Positions 12,666 through 21,271 of a DNA stretch of 64,000 nt are shown piece after piece. Positions within the stretch are counted from its first letter, which is position 1, and every line of letters starts with the position of its first letter. Under the pieces are notes generated by a model. The model ran no database searches. It was not told where the DNA came from and was given only the letters and a program-made list of their open reading frames with translations. A program made the position numbers and the translations under genes. Location: assembly GCF_046524175.1 (NCBI RefSeq), contig NZ_JBEFZF010000003.1:248001-312000 (forward strand), written 5' to 3'. This DNA is from Spongiivirga sp046524175. GTDB taxonomy: Bacteria > Bacteroidota > Bacteroidia > Flavobacteriales > Flavobacteriaceae.

Positions 12666-15113
12666 ATGAACGTTTTAAAATTTGGAGGCACATCAGTTGC
12701 CAATCCAGAAAACATAAGAAAAACTTTAGCTGTTGTACGAACAAATTCTAAAGACAGCAACATACTCGTAGTAGTGTCTGCTTTTGGAGGTGTAACCGAT
12801 CTTTTATTAAAAGCAGCAGATCTTGCTTCAAAAAGAGACGAAGCCTATCATACTATTTTTCAAGAAATTGAACTGCGGCATATCGACGCAGTGAAAGCAT
12901 TAATTCCGGTCACCAAACAAAGTGCTGTTTTAAGTGGAGTAAAAACAAGACTAAACGGACTTGAAACCTTATTTGAAGGGGCATTTTTATTAAGTGAACT
13001 TTCGCCTAAAACAGCTGACTTAATAGCTGGCCACGGAGAGTTATTGAGCTCATATATTATTTCAGAAACGGCAAAATACAGCGATTTAGATGCCGAGTAT
13101 AAGGACAGTAGAACACTTATTATCACCAGTGATGCGTATGGCAAAGCTTCTGTTGATTTTAATGAAACCGAAAAGCGCATTACTGAATTTCTGAAAACGA
13201 ATAGGGCTCAAGTTAATATCCTACCCGGTTTTGTTGCTTCAACCATTGATGGGAACACAACAACCCTAGGTCGCGGAGGATCTGATTATACTGCCGCAAT
13301 ATTGGCATCCCTGGTGAATGCTAACGAATTACAAATCTGGACCGATGTTAGTGGGATGTATACTGCAAATCCAAGAATTGTAAAACAAGCATTCCCAATT
13401 AAACGTATCTCGTATCGCGAAGCAATGGAGTTATCTCATTTTGGGGCTAAAGTGATCTATCCGCCAACGATACAACCCGTCTTAGAAAAAGAAATACCAA
13501 TTTGGATCAAAAACACCTTTTCTCCCGATGATGAAGGTACGTTAATTACTAATCAGCCTAATGGGAAAAATCGACCAGTAAAAGGTATTTCGCATATTGA
13601 AAATATTGCATTAATCACTTTAGAAGGTAGTGGCATGATTGGTATACCCGGTGTTTCAAAGCGGTTTTTGGAAGTCTTCCATCAAAAAAATACCAATGTC
13701 ATCATGATCACCCAAGCATCATCAGAGCAATCAATTTGCGTGGGAGTGAATCAAGCTGATGCAGATACCATTGAAACTGCCATCAACGAAGCTTTTGAAC
13801 TAGAAATCGTCAGGAAGCGAATCGAACCGGTTCAAGTTGAAAAAGACCTTGCCATATTGGCTTTGGTTGGCGATAGAATGAAAAGTCACCAAGGACTTTC
13901 AGGAAAAATGTTTAGTGCTCTCGGAAAAAACAATGTGAACATTCGTGCTATTGCGCAGGGCGCATCAGAGAAAAATATTTCTGCTGTTATTGCAAAGACC
14001 GATGTAAAGAAAGGATTGAACATTCTTCATGAAGAGTTTTTTGAAGACCGATTGAAACAACTTAATTTATTTATTACCGGAGTTGGAAACGTAGGTGGAA
14101 AATTGTTGCAACAAATTAAACAACAACAGTCATATTTAAATGAAAAACTACGCCTAAATATTCGGGTTATTGCCCTATCAAATTCTAGGACGATGGTTTT
14201 TGATGAAAAAGGGATAGCCCTTGAAAATTGGGAAGCATTGCTTGAAAAAGGAGAAAAAGCAAGTCCAGATGTATTTTTAGAACGAACTACCAACCTGAAT
14301 ATTAGAAATAGCATTTTTGTTGATAACACCGCCACTGATTTTATTTCAAGAAAGTATTCAGACTATTTAAGGAATAGTATTGGTGTCGTTACTTGTAATA
14401 AGATTGCCTGTGCTGATGAATATGAGAACTATGAAGAATTGCAGCGCCTATCGAGAAAATACGGTGGCTCATTTTTATATGAGACTAATGTAGGTGCCGG
14501 GCTTCCCATAATCGATACGCTGAATAATTTAGTCGCATCTGGAGATCAGGTAAATAAAATACAAGCTGTATTATCCGGAAGTTTAAACTTCGTTTTCAAT
14601 AATTTTGATGACAACACTTCTTTTCATGATGTTGTCAAGCAAGCACAAGAAGAAGGGTACACAGAACCAGATCCTAAAATTGATCTAAGCGGAGTTGATG
14701 TAGCCAGAAAAATACTTATCCTCGCCCGTGAAAGCGGATACCGATTAGAATTATCTGACATTAACAACGAATCATTCTTACCAGAAGAATCACTGCATAC
14801 AAAAGACAATGATTCCTTCTTCAAATCACTAATAACCCATGAAGCATCATTTAATCAACTACTGGCAAATGCAAAGACAAATAACTGTCGACTAAAGTAT
14901 GTTGCGCAATTTGAGAATGGGAAGGCGAATGTTGGTTTACAACAAATTCCAGAAGACCACCCTTTTTATGATCTTCAAGGAAGTGATAATATTGTGCTGT
15001 TTTACACCAACCGATATAGTGAGCAACCCTTAATCATAAAAGGTGCTGGTGCTGGTGCTGATGTTACTGCTTCCGGTATCTTTGCTGATATCATTAGAAT
15101 AGGAAAGAATTAA
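12666..15113 (+). CDS. thrA: Bifunctional aspartokinase / homoserine dehydrogenase I
   Basis: It catalyses the first and third steps from aspartate to threonine: phosphorylation of aspartate and NAD(P)H-dependent reduction of aspartate semialdehyde to homoserine. The 815 residues match the usual ThrA length. The kinase domain (1-290) starts MNVLKFGGTSVANPENI and contains GRGGSDYTAAILA. Two ACT-type regulatory units (about 305-455) include ITLEGSGMIGIPG and LALVGDRM, the usual seat of threonine feedback. The dehydrogenase domain (about 465-815) has the nucleotide loop ITGVGNVGGKLLQQ, then NVGAGLPIIDTLNNL and LSGSLNFVFNNF. thrB follows after 2 nt. A leader with a terminator-like hairpin precedes it. 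Confidence 0.96.
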   Translation: MNVLKFGGTSVANPENIRKTLAVVRTNSKDSNILVVVSAFGGVTDLLLKAADLASKRDEAYHTIFQEIELRHIDAVKALIPVTKQSAVLSGVKTRLNGLETLFEGAFLLSELSPKTADLIAGHGELLSSYIISETAKYSDLDAEYKDSRTLIITSDAYGKASVDFNETEKRITEFLKTNRAQVNILPGFVASTIDGNTTTLGRGGSDYTAAILASLVNANELQIWTDVSGMYTANPRIVKQAFPIKRISYREAMELSHFGAKVIYPPTIQPVLEKEIPIWIKNTFSPDDEGTLITNQPNGKNRPVKGISHIENIALITLEGSGMIGIPGVSKRFLEVFHQKNTNVIMITQASSEQSICVGVNQADADTIETAINEAFELEIVRKRIEPVQVEKDLAILALVGDRMKSHQGLSGKMFSALGKNNVNIRAIAQGASEKNISAVIAKTDVKKGLNILHEEFFEDRLKQLNLFITGVGNVGGKLLQQIKQQQSYLNEKLRLNIRVIALSNSRTMVFDEKGIALENWEALLEKGEKASPDVFLERTTNLNIRNSIFVDNTATDFISRKYSDYLRNSIGVVTCNKIACADEYENYEELQRLSRKYGGSFLYETNVGAGLPIIDTLNNLVASGDQVNKIQAVLSGSLNFVFNNFDDNTSFHDVVKQAQEEGYTEPDPKIDLSGVDVARKILILARESGYRLELSDINNESFLPEESLHTKDNDSFFKSLITHEASFNQLLANAKTNNCRLKYVAQFENGKANVGLQQIPEDHPFYDLQGSDNIVLFYTNRYSEQPLIIKGAGAGADVTASGIFADIIRIGKN

Positions 15114-15115
15114 TT

Positions 15116-16036
15116 ATGACTGAAGTTCGAGTATTTTGTCCGGCAACAATAGCCAATGTTTCATGCGGTTTTGATGTCTTAGGCCTCTGTCTAGATGCAG
15201 TTGGAGATGAAATGATTATCAGAAAAGTAGATACCCCGGGAGTTACCATAACGAAAATAACAGGTCAACATCTTCCTTTAGAAACTGATAAAAATGTTGC
15301 CGGTGTAGCTGCACTCGCACTTTTAAATGCAGTACAAAGTAATGACGGCTTCGAGATCGAAATTCACAAAAAAATAAAAGCCGGAAGTGGTATTGGCAGC
15401 AGTGCTGCAAGTGCAGCAGGAGCGGTTTTTGGTATTAATGAATTACTTGACAACCCTTTTACAAAAAAGGAATTAATCGCATTTGCAGCCGAGGGTGAAA
15501 AGATTGCAAGTGGTGTTGTACATGCTGATAACGTCGCCCCTGCTCTTTTAGGAGGCTTTACGCTAGTAAGAAGTTGTCAACCGCTAGATGTAGTATCGAT
15601 TCCTGTGCCTGACGAATTGGTAGCAGTAGTAATACATCCACAAATAGAAATAAGAACCCAAGATGCACGGGCGGTATTAAAAAGTACGATCCCATTAAAA
15701 AAAGCGATAACGCAGTGGGGTAATCTGGGTGCCTTGGTGGCCGCGTTATACTCCAACGATTATGAGCTTTTAAGTAGGTCATTACATGATGAGATTATTG
15801 AACCCCACAGGTCTGTGCTCATTCCAGGATTTGATGCCATTAAAAAAGCCTCGCTGCAGGAAGGGGCATTGGGTTGTGGAATATCTGGTTCAGGGCCTTC
15901 AGTTTTTGCATTAACAAGAGGAGAACAAACAGCTAAAAAAGTTGCCATGCGTATGGCTGCGATTTATCAAGAATTTGATGTTGCGCATGATATTCATATT
16001 TCACCTATCAATACTAAAGGAACCATCCTTATTTAA
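15116..16036 (+). CDS. thrB: Homoserine kinase (GHMP family)
   Basis: It phosphorylates homoserine with ATP, the step between ThrA and ThrC. The 306 residues carry the GHMP motifs in order: the substrate-side start VFCPATIANVSCGFDVLGLC, the phosphate loop KIKAGSGIGSSAASAAGA near residues 86-103, and the C-terminal GCGISGSGPSVFALT near 255-268. It is cytosolic. It starts 2 nt after the thrA stop and ends 9 nt before thrC, so the three genes are one transcription unit. Confidence 0.95.
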   Translation: MTEVRVFCPATIANVSCGFDVLGLCLDAVGDEMIIRKVDTPGVTITKITGQHLPLETDKNVAGVAALALLNAVQSNDGFEIEIHKKIKAGSGIGSSAASAAGAVFGINELLDNPFTKKELIAFAAEGEKIASGVVHADNVAPALLGGFTLVRSCQPLDVVSIPVPDELVAVVIHPQIEIRTQDARAVLKSTIPLKKAITQWGNLGALVAALYSNDYELLSRSLHDEIIEPHRSVLIPGFDAIKKASLQEGALGCGISGSGPSVFALTRGEQTAKKVAMRMAAIYQEFDVAHDIHISPINTKGTILI

Positions 16037-16045
16037 CCAAACACA

Positions 16046-17344
16046 ATGAACTTTTATAGTCTTCACCATAAAGCACCGAACACCAATTTCAAGAATGCCG
16101 TAATTAATGGTATTGCCCCTGATCGTGGTTTGTATTTTCCAGAATCGATCACACCCCTACCCGATTCTTTTTTTAATGAAATCGAGCACTTAGACAATAC
16201 CGAAATCGCATTTAGAGCGATCAAACAATTTGTAGGTAATGACATTCCTGAAAATGATTTAAAGACCATAGTAGAAGACACCTTACAATTTCATTTTCCG
16301 TTAGTGAAAGTGGAAAAAAATGTCTATTCCTTAGAACTTTATCACGGCCCTACAATGGCATTTAAAGATGTTGGCGCCCGTTTCATGGCAAGATGCCTTC
16401 AGTATTTTAATAGAAATAGTGATGATAAAGTAACAGTGTTAGTCGCCACATCAGGTGATACTGGTGGGGCCGTAGCAAGTGGTTTCTTGGGAGTTAAAGG
16501 TGTTGACGTGGTTATTTTATATCCTAAAGGAAAAGTAAGTGATATTCAAGAACGGCAATTAACCACTTTAGGACAAAACATTACCGCCCTAGAAGTAGAT
16601 GGTGTTTTTGACGATTGTCAGGATATGGTCAAGTCGGCTTTTTTAGATACTGGTATTACAGATAGTAGAAAGCTTACCTCAGCCAATTCTATTAATGTGG
16701 CGCGATGGATGCCACAGCTGTTCTATTATCTATTCGCATATAAAGCACTAAAAAGTAAAGGGAAAGAAATTGCGTTTTCAGTACCTAGCGGCAATTTTGG
16801 AAACATCTGTGCCGGAATCTTAGCCCATAAACTTGGCATGCCAGCAAAGCAATTTATTGCATCTACTAATGTGAATGATGTGATACCAAAGTTTATGGAA
16901 ACAGGAAATTTTAATCCCGTTGCATCAAAGCAGACGATATCGAATGCCATGGATGTTGGTAACCCCAGTAACTTTGTTAGAATACAAGAATTATACGACA
17001 ATGACCTATCAGCATTAAAAGAGATATTCTCATCGACGAGTTATACGGATGATGCGACTAGAAAAACTATGAAGGAAGTTTATAATAAATCAGGCTATGT
17101 TGCCGATCCACATGGTGCAGTAGGTTACCTTGGATTAAAAGACTATCTAAAAAACGAGCCAGAAACTGTTGGCGTGTTTTTGGAAACTGCCCATCCTGTA
17201 AAATTTCTTGATGTAGTACAAAACACCCTACATATTGATGTCGACATTCCTAGTCAAATACAAGCTGTATTGAACAAAAAGAAAACCAAAATTGCTATTA
17301 AAAGTTATGACGATTTAAGGTCCTATCTACTGCAAACTAGATAA
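16046..17344 (+). CDS. thrC: Threonine synthase (PLP-dependent)
   Basis: It converts O-phosphohomoserine to threonine. The 432-residue protein has the fold-type II PLP site HGPTMAFKDVGARFMA with Lys107 as the likely Schiff-base lysine. It also has the phosphate-binding loop ATSGDTGGAVASGF, SANSINVARWMPQ and the late PHGAVGYLGL. The N-terminal INGIAPDRGLYFPE is typical of the bacterial long form. It is the last gene of the thr operon. Its final 18 nt overlap the 3' end of the convergent TIM-barrel gene, so no room is left for separate terminators. Confidence 0.95.
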   Translation: MNFYSLHHKAPNTNFKNAVINGIAPDRGLYFPESITPLPDSFFNEIEHLDNTEIAFRAIKQFVGNDIPENDLKTIVEDTLQFHFPLVKVEKNVYSLELYHGPTMAFKDVGARFMARCLQYFNRNSDDKVTVLVATSGDTGGAVASGFLGVKGVDVVILYPKGKVSDIQERQLTTLGQNITALEVDGVFDDCQDMVKSAFLDTGITDSRKLTSANSINVARWMPQLFYYLFAYKALKSKGKEIAFSVPSGNFGNICAGILAHKLGMPAKQFIASTNVNDVIPKFMETGNFNPVASKQTISNAMDVGNPSNFVRIQELYDNDLSALKEIFSSTSYTDDATRKTMKEVYNKSGYVADPHGAVGYLGLKDYLKNEPETVGVFLETAHPVKFLDVVQNTLHIDVDIPSQIQAVLNKKKTKIAIKSYDDLRSYLLQTR

Positions 17345-18295
17345 ATTCTTAAATGAGTTCTTAAGAGTGTCCATAGGAGTTGGTGTAAGGTCACGCTCCA
17401 GATAAAAATGATCAACTCCTGATTTGATCGCTTCTTCCAATATTAATTTTATATCAAAAATACCATCACCGGGATCTGCCATTTTAGGAAAACCTGCCAT
17501 CCATTGATCGGGTGTACCCCCGTCTTTAGAAAAACGATAAGACGAAGCAGCATCTTTTAAATGCAACATTTTAAAACGACCGGGGTTGGCTTTTAAAAAC
17601 TCAACAGGATCGGCTCCAGCTGCCGCCATCCAAAAAATATCTAGCTCAAACTGAACCGTTTCTTGATCAGTATGATCTATAAGATATTGAAGAGGCACTT
17701 GACCATTCATCTCTTTATGTTCATAACCATGGTTGTGGTATACAAATTTCATGTTGTATTTGGCCATTTGCTCACCAAAACCATTAAATTCGTCGACACG
17801 TTTTTTGTAGTCATCCAATGAGGCTCTTCCATCCATCAAAATGGGTAGTACCACATATTTTGTGTCAAGAGGAGCTAAGCCATCGAGCAAAGCCGTCATA
17901 TGAGTACGAAGTGAATCGATATTCACATGAACAGAAGGAGCACTTAAACCAAAATCATCTAGCATGGTTTTAACCACTTTTGTTTCATATCCATAGAAAG
18001 CATGTTGCTGCACATTCAACATCTGTTTCATTTGATCGAAACCTTGCTTTGCTACATCGGAACTAAAAGGGTAAGGGCCAAAAAACTCAATTTCTTTATA
18101 GCCAATATCAGAAAGTAATTGCAGTGTTCCCTTTAGGTCTTTCTCAACCATTGAAGGGATTGTGAACAGCTGTACCCCAAAATTGATGTTTTTAATTGTC
18201 ATTGATGTCAAATTTTCAATTGCCTGTAGGCTGGGTGTCATGGCTAATGCTCCTGTCGCCAAGGCTGTATGTTTGATTGCTTCTCTTCGATTCAT
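17327..18295 (-). CDS. Sugar-phosphate isomerase/epimerase-like TIM-barrel protein with Tat-type signal
   Basis: The 322-residue protein starts MNRREAIKHTALATGALAM, a twin-arginine-like leader of the sort many Bacteroidota put on this family, so it is probably exported folded. The AP-endonuclease-2 / xylose-isomerase-like barrel is seen in GYKEIEFFGPYPF, SAPSVHVNIDSL, FVYHNHGYEH, ELDIFWMAAAGADP, LHLKDAASS and DHFYLERDLTP. The His, Glu and Asp residues in these strands are the usual metal ligands. Substrate is unknown; relatives act on keto-sugars and inositols. It converges on thrC and overlaps it by 18 nt. Confidence 0.85.
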   Translation of the reverse strand: MNRREAIKHTALATGALAMTPSLQAIENLTSMTIKNINFGVQLFTIPSMVEKDLKGTLQLLSDIGYKEIEFFGPYPFSSDVAKQGFDQMKQMLNVQQHAFYGYETKVVKTMLDDFGLSAPSVHVNIDSLRTHMTALLDGLAPLDTKYVVLPILMDGRASLDDYKKRVDEFNGFGEQMAKYNMKFVYHNHGYEHKEMNGQVPLQYLIDHTDQETVQFELDIFWMAAAGADPVEFLKANPGRFKMLHLKDAASSYRFSKDGGTPDQWMAGFPKMADPGDGIFDIKLILEEAIKSGVDHFYLERDLTPTPMDTLKNSFKNLSSLQ

Positions 18296-18340
18296 GGCAC
18301 TTATTTATAGTGTTAAAGATAAAAGATGAAAATGCTAAAG

Positions 18341-18598
18341 TCAATCTTTCTTTATTGTATTTCGAATCTTATAAACAAGAACTGTCCATGCAAATAAGGA
18401 GGTAATTAGGTTTGAAAATATTATCGGATTGTCTTTTATGATAATCCCATAGGTTGTCCACAATAAAATACCAAAGCAAAACATCGCATACATCCATAAA
18501 GAAATTCCTGAGGTATCTTTTGTTCTTATAGTTTTGATTGCCTGAGGCAAAAAACTAGCTGTTGTAAATACAGCAGCAACGGTCCCGATCCATTCCAT
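18341..18598 (-). CDS. SemiSWEET-type sugar transporter (PQ-loop)
   Basis: The 85-residue membrane protein has three hydrophobic helices (about 5-20, 37-54 and 61-78) and the PQ-loop signature with P18-Q19 (FLPQAIKTIRTKDTSGIS). This is the exact size and motif of SemiSWEETs, which dimerise to form a channel-like transporter for mono- or disaccharides in the inner membrane. It stands 45 bp upstream of the TIM-barrel gene on the same strand, which fits joint use in sugar handling, though this is inference. Confidence 0.9.
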   Translation of the reverse strand: MEWIGTVAAVFTTASFLPQAIKTIRTKDTSGISLWMYAMFCFGILLWTTYGIIIKDNPIIFSNLITSLFAWTVLVYKIRNTIKKD

Positions 18599-18665
18599 AC
18601 CAATCCATTAAAAGTTAAGCTGAATATCTAGTTGCTAAAAAGTTTATACTGAGGATACATTTTTA

Positions 18666-20549
18666 CTAGTGTATATCTCTTACGTTTTTCTCAATGTAGG
18701 CAATACAAGCATCAAAATCTTCAAAAATACGATCCTGAGATATAAGATCCGGTACTATATCTATTTGCTGTAACATCATTAACGGTTGCTTTTGAGGATT
18801 AATCAGCAAAGTGTGTACATCTCTTCTTTCCAGGTCTAGTAATACGTCTTCTAGAGTGTATAACCCTGATTGGTCAATGTAGGGGACTTTATCCATACGA
18901 AGTATAACGTGAGAAGCCGTTTTTGGAATTTGTTTAGCCAAAGCTTGAAAGTCGCTGGTATAACCGAAAAACAATGGGCCATTGAGATGCTTTATATATA
19001 CTTCTTCTGAAAAACGGTCCGGAAAAGTACGTTCGTCATTCCATAATGGTTCTTTCGCATTTGTTTCTTTTAAATTCGTCACCTTGGATACATCAGCAGT
19101 AAAATCACCCATTTTTTTCATAAATGCTAGTGATGCCAATACAAGACCAACTCCTACTGCAGCAACCAGATCCCAAACAACTGACAACACTAAAACGACC
19201 AACATGATCACTACTTCAGAGCTGAGTTTAAAAATTTTCAAATCGACATCCTTATGCATATCAGGAATTGCCTTTAGTCCCTTATAATCCATTACACCTA
19301 TACCAACAGTAATCAAAATACCAGCTAGTACTGCAGCAGGAATTTTAGAAGCGATGGGGCCTAGCGCTAGTAAAATAGTTAGTAATAATACACCCGCTAT
19401 CATACCTGACAATCTTGTTTTACCACCTGCTTTAATATTGACAACTGTTCGTATCGTAGCACCTGCGCCTGGGAGTCCGCCAAACAACGAACCAATGGTG
19501 TTACCTATACCTTGACCAATTAGTTCTTTATTTGGTTTATGCTTGGTTTTAGTCATATTATCGGCAACAACCGAGGTTAGCAAAGAGTCGATGGCACCAA
19601 GAAAAGCCAGCGATATTGCTGTAAAAAAGTAAGGCTTAATTGCTGCGAAACTAAAATTAGCAATAATATCATCACCTCTAAAAGTGGGAAAACCACTTGG
19701 GATTTCGTTAATTGGCCGGTAGTTTAATCCAGCAAAAATAGCTACCGCCGATACTACCAGTAAGGCAACTAATGTGCTTGGTACTTTGGTGGTTATTTTT
19801 TTGAATCCATATATAATGGCTATAGTGGCAAGACAAAGTGCTAATTCAAGCCAGTTTATATTGTTAAATGCACGGGGAAAATAACCAATAGCACCAACTA
19901 CACTTTTCCCTTTTTTTGCTGCCAATGATTTGGCTTCGGCTTCGATGTCGTCATCAGTAACAGCAGCCGCAGCTGTTTGGGTTTTGGCAAAATTGTCTAA
20001 TATTAAAATCCCTTCGGTTGATTGCTTATTTAGTATTTTATTAAGTAACTGATCTTCAGCTTGGGGCACAAATTGTTGTGCCAGTTCTTGATCCTCACCT
20101 GGGTAATATCCTAATGCAGGAAGTATTTGGGTAAACAGAATCATGACGCCAATAGCAGTCATGAAACCCGATACAACAGGGTACGGAATATATTTGATGT
20201 ACTTACCAAAACCAACGATACCTAACACAACTTGTATCAAACCAGCCAATAAAAACACCATTAATATGGCAGGTAAAGCCTTGTTAACATCACCGTCAAA
20301 AGTACCAACTATGCCTGCTACTATGGTAATACTTAATGCCGTCATAGGAGCCGTTGGCCCGGATATTTGTGTGTTGGTTCCACCAAAGAGTGCAGCAAAA
20401 AAACTAATAAAAATAGCTCCATAAAGTCCAGCACTTGGACCTAAACCTGAGCTTACACCAAATGCTAATGCAAGCGGTAGTGCAACGATGCCTGCGGTTA
20501 TACCCCCTAAAGCATCTACCTTAAAATGTTTAAAAAAGTTGTTCATCAA
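18666..20549 (-). CDS. SulP-family anion permease with STAS domain
   Basis: The 627-residue inner-membrane protein begins with FKVDALGGITAGIVALPLAL and AFGVSSGLGPSAGLYGAI, the SulP signature, with about 12-14 helices to residue 480. GLPGAGATIRTVVNIKAGGKT is the conserved helix 8-9 region. A STAS domain at the end contains ILRMDKVPYIDQSGLYTLED. A hydrophilic insert of about 60 residues (about 165-225), with AAAAVTDDDIEAEAKSLAAK, interrupts the membrane part. SulP proteins carry sulfate, bicarbonate or other anions with Na+ or H+. The adjacent carbonic anhydrase points to bicarbonate. Third gene of the operon. Confidence 0.88.
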   Translation of the reverse strand: MMNNFFKHFKVDALGGITAGIVALPLALAFGVSSGLGPSAGLYGAIFISFFAALFGGTNTQISGPTAPMTALSITIVAGIVGTFDGDVNKALPAILMVFLLAGLIQVVLGIVGFGKYIKYIPYPVVSGFMTAIGVMILFTQILPALGYYPGEDQELAQQFVPQAEDQLLNKILNKQSTEGILILDNFAKTQTAAAAVTDDDIEAEAKSLAAKKGKSVVGAIGYFPRAFNNINWLELALCLATIAIIYGFKKITTKVPSTLVALLVVSAVAIFAGLNYRPINEIPSGFPTFRGDDIIANFSFAAIKPYFFTAISLAFLGAIDSLLTSVVADNMTKTKHKPNKELIGQGIGNTIGSLFGGLPGAGATIRTVVNIKAGGKTRLSGMIAGVLLLTILLALGPIASKIPAAVLAGILITVGIGVMDYKGLKAIPDMHKDVDLKIFKLSSEVVIMLVVLVLSVVWDLVAAVGVGLVLASLAFMKKMGDFTADVSKVTNLKETNAKEPLWNDERTFPDRFSEEVYIKHLNGPLFFGYTSDFQALAKQIPKTASHVILRMDKVPYIDQSGLYTLEDVLLDLERRDVHTLLINPQKQPLMMLQQIDIVPDLISQDRIFEDFDACIAYIEKNVRDIH

Positions 20550-20598
20550 AAATAAGATTACCCCTACAAGATACTACTTTGTCTTTATTTTAACACAT

Positions 20599-20626
20599 AA
20601 AAAAAGTCGGCTCACCACCGACTTTT
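20599..20626 (-). terminator. Intrinsic terminator after the carbonic anhydrase gene
   Basis: AAAAGTCGG (20602-20610) and CCGACTTTT (20618-20626) form a 9-bp stem with a 7-nt loop. On the minus strand seven T follow. It lies between the carbonic anhydrase and the second SulP gene, so the last gene of the operon may be expressed at a lower level or from its own promoter. Confidence 0.75.
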
Positions 20627-20644
20627 CTTTTTGTTTATGCGCAG

Positions 20645-21271
20645 TTACATAAAAGTAACTTTTCCATCATTAATGTCATACATAGCACCAACAATATTAA
20701 TCTGCCCCATATCTTCCATTTCTTTCAAAACAGGGCTTTCTTTTCTAATATTATCAATTGTCATATGTACATTTTTCTCAGCAACCTCATTTACAAAACT
20801 GATGTTTTTTGAGGTGCGATCAGCCGGGTTAGAAGGTTCTTTAACCGCTTCAACAGCTGGTTTAATTTTGCTTAGCAGTGCAGTAAGGTTTCCTAATTTG
20901 GCATCATCGCATGCGCCTTTTACGGCGCCACAGGCTGTGTGACCCAACACCACAATTACTTTAGTACCTGCAAGTTTGCAGGCAAACTCCATACTACCTA
21001 GAATATCTTCATTAACAAAATTACCAGCAACACGTGCACTAAAGATATCACCTACCCCTTGATCAAACACTAATTCCGCTGAAACACGGCTGTCAATACA
21101 ACTCAAGATGGTAGCAAAAGGATATTGACCCGTTGATGTATCATTTACTTGATCTAGTAAATCTCTAGCAACCTGTTTGTTTTCAACAAATCGTTGGTTC
21201 CCAGCTTTTAGCGCTTCGATGGCCGTTACTGGGGTCATGGCCGCTTGTGTTTCTTTTGTATGTGCTTTCAT
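20645..21271 (-). CDS. Beta-class carbonic anhydrase
   Basis: It interconverts CO2 and bicarbonate with zinc. The 208-residue protein has all four active-site residues: Cys58 and Asp60 in SCIDSRVSAE, then His111 and Cys114 in LGHTACGAVKGA; Arg62 pairs with Asp60. Typical flanks VFDQGVGDIFSARVAGN and DINDGKV are present. No signal peptide is seen, so it is cytosolic. Its ATG overlaps the stop of the upstream SulP gene by 4 nt, giving translational coupling: bicarbonate brought in by the transporter would be handed to this enzyme, or CO2 trapped as bicarbonate. Confidence 0.93.
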   Translation of the reverse strand: MKAHTKETQAAMTPVTAIEALKAGNQRFVENKQVARDLLDQVNDTSTGQYPFATILSCIDSRVSAELVFDQGVGDIFSARVAGNFVNEDILGSMEFACKLAGTKVIVVLGHTACGAVKGACDDAKLGNLTALLSKIKPAVEAVKEPSNPADRTSKNISFVNEVAEKNVHMTIDNIRKESPVLKEMEDMGQINIVGAMYDINDGKVTFM